Below, one piece after another: positions 7,163 through 17,041 of a DNA stretch of 64,000 nt (its first letter is position 1; each line of letters starts with the position of its first letter). Below the pieces are notes generated by a model. That model saw nothing but the letters and a program-made list of their open reading frames with translations. It had not been told where the DNA came from and made no database searches. Origin of the DNA: BPJU01 sp964425225 (GTDB lineage Bacteria; Planctomycetota; Planctomycetia; Pirellulales; Pirellulaceae). A program made the translations under genes and the position numbers. The stretch is taken from NCBI GenBank assembly GCA_964425225.1, contig CAYRMD010000011.1, positions 17,517 through 81,516 on the forward strand, given 5' to 3'.

Positions 7163-9427
7163 CTAACGTGTCAATCGCGGTTGACGACCTTGTTCGATCA
7201 CATCCAACAACGAGCCGAGGATTTGTTGGTTTGTCGCATCCACGGGAGCAGTTCGATTGTAGCGATCGTATTGGAGCCGAATTTCGCCGGAATTTAACAA
7301 TAGTCCTCGCTGGTGCACCGCAGTGTGAAACGCTTGAGCAGCCGCCCGTCGCAAGGCTTCTGGCAAGCCCGACTGGCCGGCCAAATCGACCAGTTGTCGT
7401 TGGGCCGCTGCCGTACCGAGAGCCCCGAGCACGGCGACAGCCTGCACGCCGTGGACGGGTGATTCGGATAACGCCAGGATCGACGGCTCTAAGCGCATCA
7501 GTTCGAGGAAGTCGCGCTTAGGATCGGCTGCCGCAAAAGCCAACCACTCCAACAGCCCACCCGTACGCTCGACTCGCTCCTCGACAGGCGGTGGCCTTCG
7601 CCCCGGAAGCAATTCGAGTTGATCGATCAAGGTGCGCATGGCTTCAGCGGAAAACACACGAGGAAACACAAGAACCGTAGGGTACTCCTCCGCCCAAAGA
7701 CGCCAACGCTCTAGGTCGGTGCCGTGGACCAATACGGCAAATCGCATCTGGGAACCCCTTGGCGCGGCCTGGGCCCATTGCACCGTCTCGTCAACCCCTG
7801 GTCGAGAGAGCCGGTCGACGACGAGGACAAAATCGTAGTCGGGCACGCGCGCCAGTTGTTCCAGTACCGACTTGCCATCACTGACCAAATCCACTTCCAT
7901 CCCCATTTGCCGTAACAACCCAGCCCAGATTTGGCCCTCTTCCAGGCTAGGATTACCGACCAGAGCACGGCGAGTCGGCCGGCTATTGAGAAAATAGCCT
8001 ATCAAGTCGCGCCACTGCGCACTGCCGGCAAACGGCATCGACGGTTGAATTCTCATAATTGCTTCCACGGCCGCAAATTGCACATGTTGCTCCGGAAATT
8101 GCGTGGCTTTTATCAAGGCAGGCGTGCGACCATCCGAACTTCGTACGTGCTGCAAAGACCCGACTTGACCCAATCGGCGCGCGGCCCACGTTGCTGCACC
8201 AGCACGCCCCATCTGTAGGGCAAACTCCAAGAGTTGCTCAACCTGCGCCGCTTCAAGCGCCATATCCGCCACACCATTCGCCTCGTCAATCCGGATTCCC
8301 AAACCGTGCTCGAATTGCTGATACTCGCGACGCGCCGCTTCCACATAGAGGGCAAACCGTGATTCACCGGGGCGCAGGCCGAGTAATTGCTTGGCCCGCT
8401 GCCAGGCCAGCCAGCGCTGCCGCTGGGACGGTTGCACGCGGCGAATCACCATACGCTGCGCGGAGCTATCCCACATCCATGTGTCACGCTCTTGCTCTAC
8501 GGGTGGCAGTTGGCCTGGTGTTTGCCGAAACAGCCGCCGAAAATCTTCTTCCAGCCATCGCGATAGAGCTTCCTTATGCGGCAAGGCACCCCAAGCCGTT
8601 TCGCAGAGCTGGCGAAGCGGCCCGCGCAAAGCCTCGGGCGAATCGTCCCGCAGCGCTAAGGCCCACAGCGTCAAGCGCACTTCTGGCGCGCGCAAAGCGA
8701 GCTTTACCAGCAGTTGCGACGCCGCTATGGCAAGGGGAACCTTGTCCGATTCCACAGCCGCCAACAGCAGCTCCTTAGCCGGTTCGCCACCGTCGGCGAG
8801 CAATTGTTCGATAACCTCGTGCAGCTCATGTCGATCCGGGTCCGCTAAAACCTCGAGCAATCTGGGCCAGGCATACTGATGCACCTGAAGCAACGCGCGT
8901 AGCGCTGCGGCGCGGGTCGACGGTTCGCGACACGATTCTAACTGCTGGTCAACCCACGACGGATTCTCACCTAATTGACGTATCGCGCCCCGCACAAATT
9001 CGGCCCAACGACCTCCCTCCGGTTGGAGGCTCTCGGTTAAAGACAATTCCACGAGAAAAGCTGGACCGTACACGCGATCAATCTGGGCGGCCGCCTCGGC
9101 GTCAGTGCGCCCGTCGAGCAGCAGTTGCAAGTAATGTTTAGCCTCGGCCCATTCTCGAGCATCCACGAGGACGCGAACTGCTCGGGCTAGGTCCGTGGGA
9201 GTCTGCGGATTGGCATCACGAATGGCTGCCACTATGAGATTAGCAGGCTGCGCGGCCGGCTCTTCGGCGGGGGCAACCATCGGAGACTGTGCCAGCAAAC
9301 CACCTACCGCGCCAATACCGATCGCAAAAAGACAGGCAAACGCCGCCACTATCATGCTCCCCGATGTACGGACGAACCATGGAACGGACGGTCGGGTGGT
9401 CCGCCGCCGTGTGCTGATACAAGCCAT
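7163..9427 (-). CDS. Membrane-anchored HEAT-like repeat protein with an embedded receiver-like region
   Basis: From the ATG at 9427 the protein has 754 residues. One hydrophobic segment at about 25-47 follows an arginine-rich start, so it is a signal anchor with most of the protein probably outside the membrane. Long alpha-helical, Leu/Ala/Arg-rich stretches (for example STRAAALRALLQVHQYAWPRLLEVL and VQAVAVLGALGTAAAQRQLVDLAGQ) look like HEAT/armadillo repeats. About residues 485-610 have the alternating strand-helix pattern of a response-regulator receiver (RALVGNPSLEEG, MGMEVDLVSDG, YDFVLVVDRLSRPG, MRFAVLVHGT, PTVLVFPRVFSAEAM), but the acidic pocket and conserved lysine are not intact. The start lies one base after the argH stop, behind GGTGAG. 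An earlier in-frame start inside argH is less likely. No enzymatic function is visible. It probably acts as a scaffold. Confidence 0.8.
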   Translation of the reverse strand: MACISTRRRTTRPSVPWFVRTSGSMIVAAFACLFAIGIGAVGGLLAQSPMVAPAEEPAAQPANLIVAAIRDANPQTPTDLARAVRVLVDAREWAEAKHYLQLLLDGRTDAEAAAQIDRVYGPAFLVELSLTESLQPEGGRWAEFVRGAIRQLGENPSWVDQQLESCREPSTRAAALRALLQVHQYAWPRLLEVLADPDRHELHEVIEQLLADGGEPAKELLLAAVESDKVPLAIAASQLLVKLALRAPEVRLTLWALALRDDSPEALRGPLRQLCETAWGALPHKEALSRWLEEDFRRLFRQTPGQLPPVEQERDTWMWDSSAQRMVIRRVQPSQRQRWLAWQRAKQLLGLRPGESRFALYVEAARREYQQFEHGLGIRIDEANGVADMALEAAQVEQLLEFALQMGRAGAATWAARRLGQVGSLQHVRSSDGRTPALIKATQFPEQHVQFAAVEAIMRIQPSMPFAGSAQWRDLIGYFLNSRPTRRALVGNPSLEEGQIWAGLLRQMGMEVDLVSDGKSVLEQLARVPDYDFVLVVDRLSRPGVDETVQWAQAAPRGSQMRFAVLVHGTDLERWRLWAEEYPTVLVFPRVFSAEAMRTLIDQLELLPGRRPPPVEERVERTGGLLEWLAFAAADPKRDFLELMRLEPSILALSESPVHGVQAVAVLGALGTAAAQRQLVDLAGQSGLPEALRRAAAQAFHTAVHQRGLLLNSGEIRLQYDRYNRTAPVDATNQQILGSLLDVIEQGRQPRLTR

Positions 9428-9428
9428 A

Positions 9429-10847
9429 CTATTGTGCCTCACCCGTGTCGATCCCCAAGCGCTTGCGCCACCTGGTAACTTGCTCGGCGACCTGTTCTGG
9501 AGCCGAGGAACCGTAACTGGCATACGCTCGTATCGCGCGCCGGGCCCCTAGGAACTCGTAAACATCCTGGTCCACTAAAGGATGCATTGCGCGCAGTTCC
9601 TCCAGCGGCAGTTGTTCCAACGGTACATGCCGATCCATGGCCAAGCGGACAATCTGCCCGCAGAGGTGATGTGCCGAGCGTTGCGGCACTCCCTTGCGAA
9701 TGAGATACTCCATCAGTGTGGTGGCATCCAAATAGCCCTTTTCTAGCTCTTCCGCAATTCGCTCGACACGCAACTCCGCTTGTTCCACTATAATTGCCGC
9801 CAGTGCCAACGATGCCTCGATCGTGTCAAAACTCTCGAAGATCGCCTCTTTGTCCTCTTGCAAGTCCCGGTTATAGGCTAACGGCAGTCCCTTGAGCACC
9901 ATCACTAGAGCCTGCAAGTTCCCGACAACTCGCCCGGCACGGGCTCGCGTAAGCTCCAGTACGTCGGGATTGATCTTCTGCGGCATGATCGACGAACCCG
10001 TGCAAAAGGCGTCGGGTAAGCGCAAGAATCCGAACTCGTGCGTCGACCACAAAATCCATTCCTCGGCCCATCCGCTTAGGTGAATGGCGACCAACGCTAA
10101 AACCCAAGCACTTTCCGCCACAAAATCGCGGTCACTGGAAGCATCCAAGCTATTGCTGGCTAGCTCGTCGAAACCCAATAGCCGACAGGTCAGTTGACGA
10201 TCGATTGGAAGTGACGTACCGGCAAGTGCCGCCGTGCCAAGTGGACAAATATTCACTCGGCGCCGGCAATCCGCCAACCTTTGTCGATCGCGCTCGAATT
10301 TCTCGCAGTACGCCAACCAATAATGGTTCGCCAATACGGGCTGTGCGCGCTGCAGATGCGTATAGCCGGGCAAAATAACGTCCCGATCGCGATCGCATCG
10401 CCGGACAAAAGCACACTGGAGCCGAGCCAACCCTTGGTCGACCCGGTCCAAGGCGTCACGGATCCACAAACGCAATGCAGTGGAGACCTGATCATTGCGA
10501 CTGCGGGCCGTGTGCAGTTTGCGTCCCAAGTCACCCAGGCGCTGAACCAACGCCTGCTCGATATGCATATGGATGTCTTCCCATTCGGGACGCATTCGAA
10601 ATGGGCTGCTTACGTCGCCCGATAGATATGCATCAATCTCCCCGCGGATGCTCTCTAAAGCCTCGACAATCTGCTGAGCTTCCTGTTCAGTCAGCAAGCC
10701 CACCGATGCCAACATTCGGGCGTGCGCCTTGGATGCTTCGATATCATGAGCGTACAGCCGATAGTCGTAATGAATACTCGCAGTGAACTTCTCAACCCGC
10801 GGGTCGGTGGCCGACTGAAAAACTCCGGATCGTGACGGCGTACTCAA
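9429..10847 (-). CDS. argH: Argininosuccinate lyase
   Basis: Cleaves argininosuccinate to arginine and fumarate, the last step of arginine biosynthesis, as a cytosolic homotetramer. At 472 residues it is of normal length. The fumarase/aspartase superfamily signature GSSIMPQKINPD is present, with the catalytic serine in the GSS loop. TARSRNDQVSTALRLW and LPGYTHLQRAQPV are typical argH motifs. The start is a TTG at 10847 (TTG AGT ACG CCG), with AGG about 8 bases upstream and no better ATG nearby. The anchored HEAT-like gene follows after one base, so the two are probably cotranscribed, though no functional link is known. No other arginine gene is in the window. Confidence 0.95.
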   Translation of the reverse strand: MSTPSRSGVFQSATDPRVEKFTASIHYDYRLYAHDIEASKAHARMLASVGLLTEQEAQQIVEALESIRGEIDAYLSGDVSSPFRMRPEWEDIHMHIEQALVQRLGDLGRKLHTARSRNDQVSTALRLWIRDALDRVDQGLARLQCAFVRRCDRDRDVILPGYTHLQRAQPVLANHYWLAYCEKFERDRQRLADCRRRVNICPLGTAALAGTSLPIDRQLTCRLLGFDELASNSLDASSDRDFVAESAWVLALVAIHLSGWAEEWILWSTHEFGFLRLPDAFCTGSSIMPQKINPDVLELTRARAGRVVGNLQALVMVLKGLPLAYNRDLQEDKEAIFESFDTIEASLALAAIIVEQAELRVERIAEELEKGYLDATTLMEYLIRKGVPQRSAHHLCGQIVRLAMDRHVPLEQLPLEELRAMHPLVDQDVYEFLGARRAIRAYASYGSSAPEQVAEQVTRWRKRLGIDTGEAQ

Positions 10848-11688
10848 TCTCGCTACCTGTCTAATAAGCCGTGATTCGCGCTATGGGACTCCCAACCTAA
10901 AGACATTAGGGCAAGCACTACCAGCCCACAGCAAATATGCCATGCTACGCGCGGGGCGAGCCGATGTCAACGCTAAGCCTTCGATAGTTACCACACGGCT
11001 AGCAGTCCCGGGCAATCTTGCCACGTTTGCGGCTCGTTGGTCAGTCGAGCCAACATCTTGACTCGACACGGCCATCTGACGGAGCGTTCGGCATCGCGAA
11101 CCATGCAAGGCAAAGGCACAATAAAGGAAAAACGAAGCACGAAATTGTGTCGTTGCATCGTGGTATCGTTCCGTGGCCAGCGTGCCGCAGGACGCGCTCG
11201 TTTACCCAGTCGTTTTTGCCTTTTGGCCAAGACAAGCTCGAAACACACCCACCCGATCGGTTCATTCGATGGAAAAGACTTGGGCGCTGTTAGGCTACAC
11301 AAAGGGCGCCTTAAAACTGTCTTCGCGACGTGGCGCCTTCGCGGCTATGCGTTGATCCATTCGAGGTGAACTCCGCGGTAGCGGGGAAACATCGCGCTTT
11401 AAGCCAGTAGACCGATTGCGTCGCCGCCCAAATTGCAAATACGGTTTGCGCGCCGACACAATATTGCGTCTGCTCATAAAGGCTAGTAGTGGACACGAAC
11501 TGTTGTATAAGATTTGGTACGACGGCGGGTAGCCAGGAGATTGCCGAGCTTTCTTGTCCCAAGACTGTTGTAAAGCGGCACATCTGGGTACGATCATGGT
11601 ATGGAGTCGTTGTACGATAACGGTTCGGATGCATCGGCTGTCATGCGATACGAGTGTTCCATACGAATAATGCCAGTTGAGGGCAAAC
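10848..11688. other. Gene-free divergent spacer between argH and ftsH
   Basis: 841 bases separating argH (minus) from ftsH (plus). It should contain both promoters. Short open frames on both strands lack recognisable motifs. An interrupted hairpin lies just before ftsH (11599-11664). No tRNA or mobile-element trace was recognised. Confidence 0.5.
11599..11664 (+). promoter_or_regulatory. Possible structured leader upstream of ftsH
   Basis: GTATGGA (11599-11605) and TCCATAC (11658-11664) are exact complements. An inner TCGT/ACGA pair can extend the stem across a small asymmetric loop. It ends 24 bases before ATG 11689 and would sit in the 5' untranslated region if transcription starts upstream. 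The function is unknown, and chance pairing cannot be excluded. Confidence 0.25.
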
Positions 11689-13728
11689 ATGCAGGAGTCT
11701 GACGGTCAAAAGCGGCCTGCAACGGATTCCGACCAGCGAACGGGGCGGACGCCACCGGCATGGTGGATTCTGCCTTTGGTCATCGTGGCGCTGGTGGGCT
11801 TTCTTCTCATGCGGATGGGGCCTGAGCGGTCGGAAATTCCGTATTGGTATTTCCTGGAGCAGTTGGAAAAAGGCAATATCCAATATTTGGAATTGTCGGA
11901 CACCGCGGCCGACGGATTGTTTAAAGAGCCGCCGATGGCTCCCATTACGTTTAATAGCAAAGGCGAGCTGGTGCAGCCTCGAACGGATGCCCAAGGGCAA
12001 CCGGTTCGGCTCAAGAAGCATTTTCGGGTCAATTTACCTCGCAATAATACGGACGAACTCGGCCGACTTACGGCGACGTTGCAGGAAAAGCATGTGCCGT
12101 ACGCCATTGCAGCACCCGATAGCTCGATGCTCTTACTGTACAGTTTAGTGTGGGCTGCCCCGTTAGTCTTGGCGCTATTGATTTGGCTATCGTTTCGCCG
12201 TACCCGGGATCAGCTTCTTGGAGGAGGTTTTCTCTCGGGGTTTACCAAGAGTCCCGCACGCCGGTACGAGGCTTCTCGTCAGCGAGTAACCTTCGACGAT
12301 GTGGCGGGGCTCGAAGGCGTTAAGGCTGATTTGCAAGAGATTGTCGACTATTTGAAGAATCCTCAGAAGTTCCAAAGACTCGGTGGGCGAGTTCCGAAAG
12401 GCGTGCTGTTGAATGGTCCTCCGGGTACCGGCAAGACCTTGTTAGCGCGCGCCGTGGCAGGTGAAGCCGGCGTACCCTTTTTTTCCGTCAGTGGGAGCGA
12501 ATTTATCCAGATGTTTGTCGGTGTGGGCGCCAGTCGGGTGCGGGATCTATTTCGCACCGCCAAAGAAGTGGCTCCCTCGATCATCTTTATCGATGAAATC
12601 GACGCGGTGGGTCGCCAGCGGGGTGCCGGATTGGGAGGTGGTCACGACGAACGGGAGCAAACACTAAACCAGATTTTGAGTGAAATGGACGGCTTTACTC
12701 AGACCGATTCTGTGATCGTTATGGCGGCTACGAACCGTCCCGACGTGCTCGATCCGGCCTTGCTGCGTCCGGGTCGTTTTGACCGGCACATTACGGTAGG
12801 TCGGCCTACGCAACGCGGACGGCTTGAGATCTTCAAAGTGCATGTTCGCGACGTGCCGCTGGCGGACGACGTCGATCTGGAAAAATTGGCGGCCAGCACC
12901 ATCGGGCTCACCGGCGCCGACATTCGAAACATTGTCAACGAAGCAGCTCTCTGGGCAGCGCGTCAGGACAAGCTTCGGGTCGACATGTCGGATTTCGAGT
13001 ACGCGCGCGACAAGGTGCTCATGGGGGCCCTACGCGAAGAGGTGCTTACCGACCGGGAAAAAGAACGAACCGCATACCATGAAGCCGGACATACTCTAAC
13101 CGCATGGAAACTGCCCGCTGCCCATCGGGTTCATAAGGTCACCATTATTCCGCGCGGCCGTGCTTTGGGCGTTACGCAGATCTTGCCGGTCGACGAGCGG
13201 CTGAATCGTGCGGAGCGCGAGCTGCGCGACCAATTGGTCGTGGGACTCGGTGGCCGTGCTGCTGAAAAGCTGGTGTATCAAGAGACCTCGATAGGTGCCG
13301 AGGACGATCTGGAACGGGTCACCCGCCTGGCACGTCACATGGTAGCGCATTGGGGAATGAGTGACCGGTTAGGACCCGTGAGTTACAAAATCACCGAAGA
13401 AGACCCCTTTTTGGGCCGCGAAATCCATCAACAGCGACAGTTCAGCGAGCATACGATGGAGCTGATCGATGAGGAAGTGGCGCGGATTTTGTCCGAGGCG
13501 GACCAGCGGGCCACTGAATTGCTCCGCACGTATCGGGACCAATTGGATGCACTGGCACGAGCCCTCATGGAAAAAGAGGAATTGGAAGAAGCCGAGATTG
13601 CGGCGATTCTCGGACCACCTGCCCATCACGTGTCGACCTCATCTGATGTTCCTTCCCAATCCGATGGCCGCCCGATGGGACCCAAACCGGTCGGTTCGTT
13701 GAGCCCAGCCAGACGGGAGGAATCATGA
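11689..13728 (+). CDS. ftsH: ATP-dependent zinc metalloprotease FtsH
   Basis: Membrane-anchored AAA+ protease that extracts and degrades damaged membrane proteins and short-lived regulators. It has 679 residues from ATG 11689. There are two membrane segments: WWILPLVIVALVGFLLM near the N-terminus and MLLLYSLVWAAPLVLALLIWLSF at about 145-167, with a small periplasmic domain between them. The AAA+ module carries Walker A GPPGTGKT (243-250), Walker B SIIFIDEIDAVG and the second region of homology RPDVLDPALLRPGRFDR. The zinc site HEAGH is at 464-468, and the third ligand region GAEDDLERVTRLAR follows. GAGGG lies 5 bases before this ATG. An in-frame TTG at 11677 is a poorer start. It overlaps rsgA by four bases. 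Confidence 0.97.
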   Translation: MQESDGQKRPATDSDQRTGRTPPAWWILPLVIVALVGFLLMRMGPERSEIPYWYFLEQLEKGNIQYLELSDTAADGLFKEPPMAPITFNSKGELVQPRTDAQGQPVRLKKHFRVNLPRNNTDELGRLTATLQEKHVPYAIAAPDSSMLLLYSLVWAAPLVLALLIWLSFRRTRDQLLGGGFLSGFTKSPARRYEASRQRVTFDDVAGLEGVKADLQEIVDYLKNPQKFQRLGGRVPKGVLLNGPPGTGKTLLARAVAGEAGVPFFSVSGSEFIQMFVGVGASRVRDLFRTAKEVAPSIIFIDEIDAVGRQRGAGLGGGHDEREQTLNQILSEMDGFTQTDSVIVMAATNRPDVLDPALLRPGRFDRHITVGRPTQRGRLEIFKVHVRDVPLADDVDLEKLAASTIGLTGADIRNIVNEAALWAARQDKLRVDMSDFEYARDKVLMGALREEVLTDREKERTAYHEAGHTLTAWKLPAAHRVHKVTIIPRGRALGVTQILPVDERLNRAERELRDQLVVGLGGRAAEKLVYQETSIGAEDDLERVTRLARHMVAHWGMSDRLGPVSYKITEEDPFLGREIHQQRQFSEHTMELIDEEVARILSEADQRATELLRTYRDQLDALARALMEKEELEEAEIAAILGPPAHHVSTSSDVPSQSDGRPMGPKPVGSLSPARREES

Positions 13729-14873
13729 GCCGACGGGACCACGGCGACTCACGCAAGAAAAAAAAGTTACGTGCACAGTTCCGCAAGGAATATGACGAGC
13801 GTCGCCGACAAACCGATTGGACGCGCCCATTTCGCACCGAGCAGCTCGATGAGGACCAGATCCTCAACCAAGAACGGATCGGCTCCCGGGCTGACTACGT
13901 GCGAAAACGTACCGTACTCGGTACGCCGCTGGACGAGTCCTCGGGGGGCCTACCTGTTCAATTGGAAGTCGACGAAAGTCAATGCCTGCGGGGAAGAGTG
14001 CTCAGTGTTCATGGATTGATCAGCGATGTGTTGGCAGAGGATGGGCGCCGGTTCCAATGTGCTACCCGCCGATTGCTTCGCACGCTGGCTAGTGATGAGC
14101 GGCATGTGGTGGCCGCCGGCGATGAGGTGCTGTTCCGCCCGGCAACCGGCAATACCGGTGTCATTGAGCGGATCGAACCGAGACGAACCGTGTTGTGCCG
14201 CGAAAACAAAGGACAAAAACAGGTCATCGTGGCCAATGTCGATCAATTGATCGCCGTGGCGAGTGTGGCTGAACCAGAGCTTAAGCCAAATCTGATAGAC
14301 CGCTTCCTGGTCACAGCCGAACGTTATGGACTGCAACCCGTCATCTGTATTAATAAGGTGGATCTGTGTGACCCGGCTGATCTGCAACCGTTTCTCGGTA
14401 TCTATGCCCAATTGGGTTATCCGGTCCTGGCCGTTTCCGCGCTCAGCGGGTGGGGCCTCGAGCGGCTGCGGCGAATCCTTGTGGGAAAAGCGTCCGTAGT
14501 AGCCGGTCAAAGCGGAGTCGGCAAATCGTCACTGCTTAATGCCTTGGAACCAGGACTGAGTTTGCCCGTCCAACCTGTTAGCGAGGAGACGCACAAAGGC
14601 CGCCACACGACCACAACCGCCCAGTGGATTCCCCTGCAATGCGGAGGGTTCGTCGTCGATACACCCGGCATCCGGCAATTCCAACTCTGGAACATCGCAC
14701 CCGATGAATTAGCCGACTTGTTTCCGGAATTCCGTCCCTACGTCGACCGATGCCGCTACCCGGATTGTTCCCATCGACACGAAGACCACTGCGCTGTAAA
14801 GGACGCGGTGGCCGACGGCCGCATCGATTTGCGCCGCTACGAAAGTTATTGCCACATCTACACGGGTGACTAA
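13725..14873 (+). CDS. rsgA: Ribosome small-subunit GTPase RsgA
   Basis: Circularly permuted GTPase that checks late 30S subunit maturation. It has 382 residues. An N-terminal OB-fold follows a basic leader (DSRKKKKLRAQFRKEYDERRR). The G motifs occur in permuted order: G4 CINKVDLCD, G5 region AVSALSGWG, then G1 GQSGVGKSSLLN (from about residue 261), the TTTAQ switch and G3 VVDTPGIRQF. The C-terminal zinc domain has CRYPDCSHRHEDHCAVKDAV, the typical Cys/His set. The ATG at 13725 overlaps the ftsH stop (ATGA) and has GGGAGG upstream, so translation is coupled to ftsH. The leader before the OB-fold is longer than in E. coli. Confidence 0.96.
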   Translation: MSRRDHGDSRKKKKLRAQFRKEYDERRRQTDWTRPFRTEQLDEDQILNQERIGSRADYVRKRTVLGTPLDESSGGLPVQLEVDESQCLRGRVLSVHGLISDVLAEDGRRFQCATRRLLRTLASDERHVVAAGDEVLFRPATGNTGVIERIEPRRTVLCRENKGQKQVIVANVDQLIAVASVAEPELKPNLIDRFLVTAERYGLQPVICINKVDLCDPADLQPFLGIYAQLGYPVLAVSALSGWGLERLRRILVGKASVVAGQSGVGKSSLLNALEPGLSLPVQPVSEETHKGRHTTTTAQWIPLQCGGFVVDTPGIRQFQLWNIAPDELADLFPEFRPYVDRCRYPDCSHRHEDHCAVKDAVADGRIDLRRYESYCHIYTGD

Positions 14874-14897
14874 ATTAACAACCCTTTGGCTGTTAAT
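14874..14897 (+). terminator. Candidate hairpin terminator after rsgA
   Basis: ATTAACA (14874-14880) and TGTTAAT (14891-14897) are exact complements, with a further CC/GG pair across the loop. It follows the rsgA stop directly. The T-rich tract is poor, so termination activity is uncertain. Confidence 0.3.
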
Positions 14898-15133
14898 AAG
14901 TATTGGCTAACACCGCGGGCTTCTTGCCCAGAGCTGTGAGGTTATCGAATGGCTTCGGCGCACAGGATCCTTTGCAACGGTACGTACTGTCCACACTGAG
15001 CCTTGTACTCCCATTTCGCCGATACCCCAGCTAAAATGTCAGGCAATTCCTGCTAAGGAAAAGGTTGACCAGATGGTCTTGTGATTGAATCGACTGGTGG
15101 TGTCATCTGCCGTCATCTTTCGGGAGTCCGCAA

Positions 15134-16990
15134 ATGAGACGCGCCGTGTTACTCGCTTGGTCGTGGGGCTTCTTGGTTCTGGCCGGTGGCTACGCGGTTC
15201 TTTTTTCTCAGTTGGCGCGGGGTGAAACCTCGGCTCTGCACCGTCTACAAGAGTACGTTCAATACCTGGCATCAGACGAATTGGAAGGGCGAGGACCGGG
15301 GACGGAAGGACTCCAAAAAGCCGCGGATTATATCCGCAACGAATTCCAGCAACTCGGATTGAAGAGTGCAGTGCCAGACGGTACGTATTTTCAACCCTTT
15401 GACGTTTCGCTCGGAGAATCTCCTGTTGCCGCGGAAACTTTTCTGGTCTTGCAGTCGCCCGACGGGGAACAGATATCCCTGGAACTGGGCAAACAGTTCG
15501 TGCCGTATTATACGGGCATCGATGCCACGGTAACGGCTCCCGTAATATTTGTGGGTTATGGTATTTCAGCACCCGATCTTCAATATGATGATTACCAGAA
15601 TACCGACGTTTCCGGTAAGGTCGTGCTTCTGATCCGCCGAGAGCCGCAGCAGGAAAAAGCGGACAGTCGATTTGATGGCCGGAACACGACGCCTCACGCG
15701 TATATCGTCAACAAATTGAAGCAGGCTTCTGATCATAAGGCCGCAGCCGTCTTGCTCGTCAATGATCCCCTGACGGTACGTAAAGAAAAAGCAGACGCTT
15801 TCCTGCCGTCCAATCCAGGTGTGCGGAATGCCAAGATTCCTTTTGCTATGCTTCAAATCGAGTTGGCGGATCGCATCTTGTCACGAACGCCCCTGGTCGT
15901 CGACCAGCAAACTTTGCGCTCGCTAGAACAGGTGGAAGCCTACATCGACGAACGCTTGCAACCGGTATCGCAAGAACTGGTCGGTTGGTCGGCAAAATTG
16001 CAGTTCCGCTTTGCTCGGCAAACGGTCCGTGTGGTAAACGTCGTGGGGGTTTTAGAGCCGGCAGATCCGTCGATTCAGGAGACAATCGTCATCGGCGCTC
16101 ATTATGATCACTTAGGGCATGGCGGGTTCGGCTCGCGTCGCCCCAATTCTCGCGAGATTCATAACGGGGCTGACGACAACGCATCGGGAACAGCCGCTTT
16201 GCTGGAGCTGGCGCGTCGTTTTAGTGCACGCCCCGCCAAACCCACACGCCGCATCGTTTTCGCAGCCTTCAGTGCCGAAGAACGTGGTCTTCTGGGAAGC
16301 AACTACTACGTCAACAATCCGCTGTTCCCGTTGGAAAACACCGTGGCGATGGTCAATTTCGATATGATCGGCAGCCTGCGGAATAATCAGCTAGAAGTAC
16401 ATGGTATTGGCAGCGGCAAGGGTTTCGAGACTTTGGTCGATCAGGCGGCCAGCAGTATCGACTTGTCGATCAAGAAAATCCCGGGTGTCATGGCCGCCAG
16501 TGACCACTTCAGCTTTTATCGTCAAAAGATCCCGGTCGTGTTCTTCTTTACCGGACTTACCGACACGTATCACACACCCGATGACGACGTCGAGCGTTTG
16601 AACTTCGAAGGGATGGTTAAGATCGTAGACTACGCGGAAAAATTCTTAGAGCTGCTCGTGGATCATCCGGAGCGGATTGCCTATGCCGAAGCTCCCCAGA
16701 CGGCTCGCCGTCGCGGGATGTCCTCGTTAGGGATAGTGCCCGATTATGCGGCGGAGGTTTCGGGGGTGCGAGTTGCATCGGTTCGCCCGGACAGCCCGGC
16801 CGCTCGAGCCGGTATTCAATCCGGAGATGTCATCCTAAAGATTGCCGACACAGCCATCACCAATCTGGAAGGATTGGCCGATGCGTTACGGCGTCACCGG
16901 CCGGGGGAAACCGTCTCCATAACAATCCTCCGCGAGGAAACAGAACTCGAGCTTAAAGTGCAACTTGCAGCTCCCGGGAACCCCTCCTGA
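15134..16990 (+). CDS. Secreted M28-family metallopeptidase with PA insert and PDZ domain
   Basis: A zinc aminopeptidase of the M28 family, probably secreted or periplasmic, with 618 residues. The signal peptide is about residues 1-31 (basic start, then LAWSWGFLVLAGGYAVLF). A protease-associated insert lies roughly at 125-270 (VIFVGYGISAPDLQYDDYQNTDVSGKVVLL in pieces). The zinc ligands are recognisable in order: GAHYDHLGHGG, NGADDNASG, SAEERGLLG, NFDMIG and DTYHTPDDD. The C-terminal 90 residues form a PDZ domain (VRPDSPAARAGIQSGDVILKI). This layout matches bacterial M28 aminopeptidases that trim exported peptides. The start ATG has GGGAG 7 bases upstream. It stands alone, 260 bases after rsgA and 51 bases before lutA on the same strand. 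Confidence 0.93.
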   Translation: MRRAVLLAWSWGFLVLAGGYAVLFSQLARGETSALHRLQEYVQYLASDELEGRGPGTEGLQKAADYIRNEFQQLGLKSAVPDGTYFQPFDVSLGESPVAAETFLVLQSPDGEQISLELGKQFVPYYTGIDATVTAPVIFVGYGISAPDLQYDDYQNTDVSGKVVLLIRREPQQEKADSRFDGRNTTPHAYIVNKLKQASDHKAAAVLLVNDPLTVRKEKADAFLPSNPGVRNAKIPFAMLQIELADRILSRTPLVVDQQTLRSLEQVEAYIDERLQPVSQELVGWSAKLQFRFARQTVRVVNVVGVLEPADPSIQETIVIGAHYDHLGHGGFGSRRPNSREIHNGADDNASGTAALLELARRFSARPAKPTRRIVFAAFSAEERGLLGSNYYVNNPLFPLENTVAMVNFDMIGSLRNNQLEVHGIGSGKGFETLVDQAASSIDLSIKKIPGVMAASDHFSFYRQKIPVVFFFTGLTDTYHTPDDDVERLNFEGMVKIVDYAEKFLELLVDHPERIAYAEAPQTARRRGMSSLGIVPDYAAEVSGVRVASVRPDSPAARAGIQSGDVILKIADTAITNLEGLADALRRHRPGETVSITILREETELELKVQLAAPGNPS

Positions 16991-17041
16991 CTCGAAGGCC
17001 AAGCCTGGTATCATTCAACGCGGGGCTTACTGCGTAGCTCG

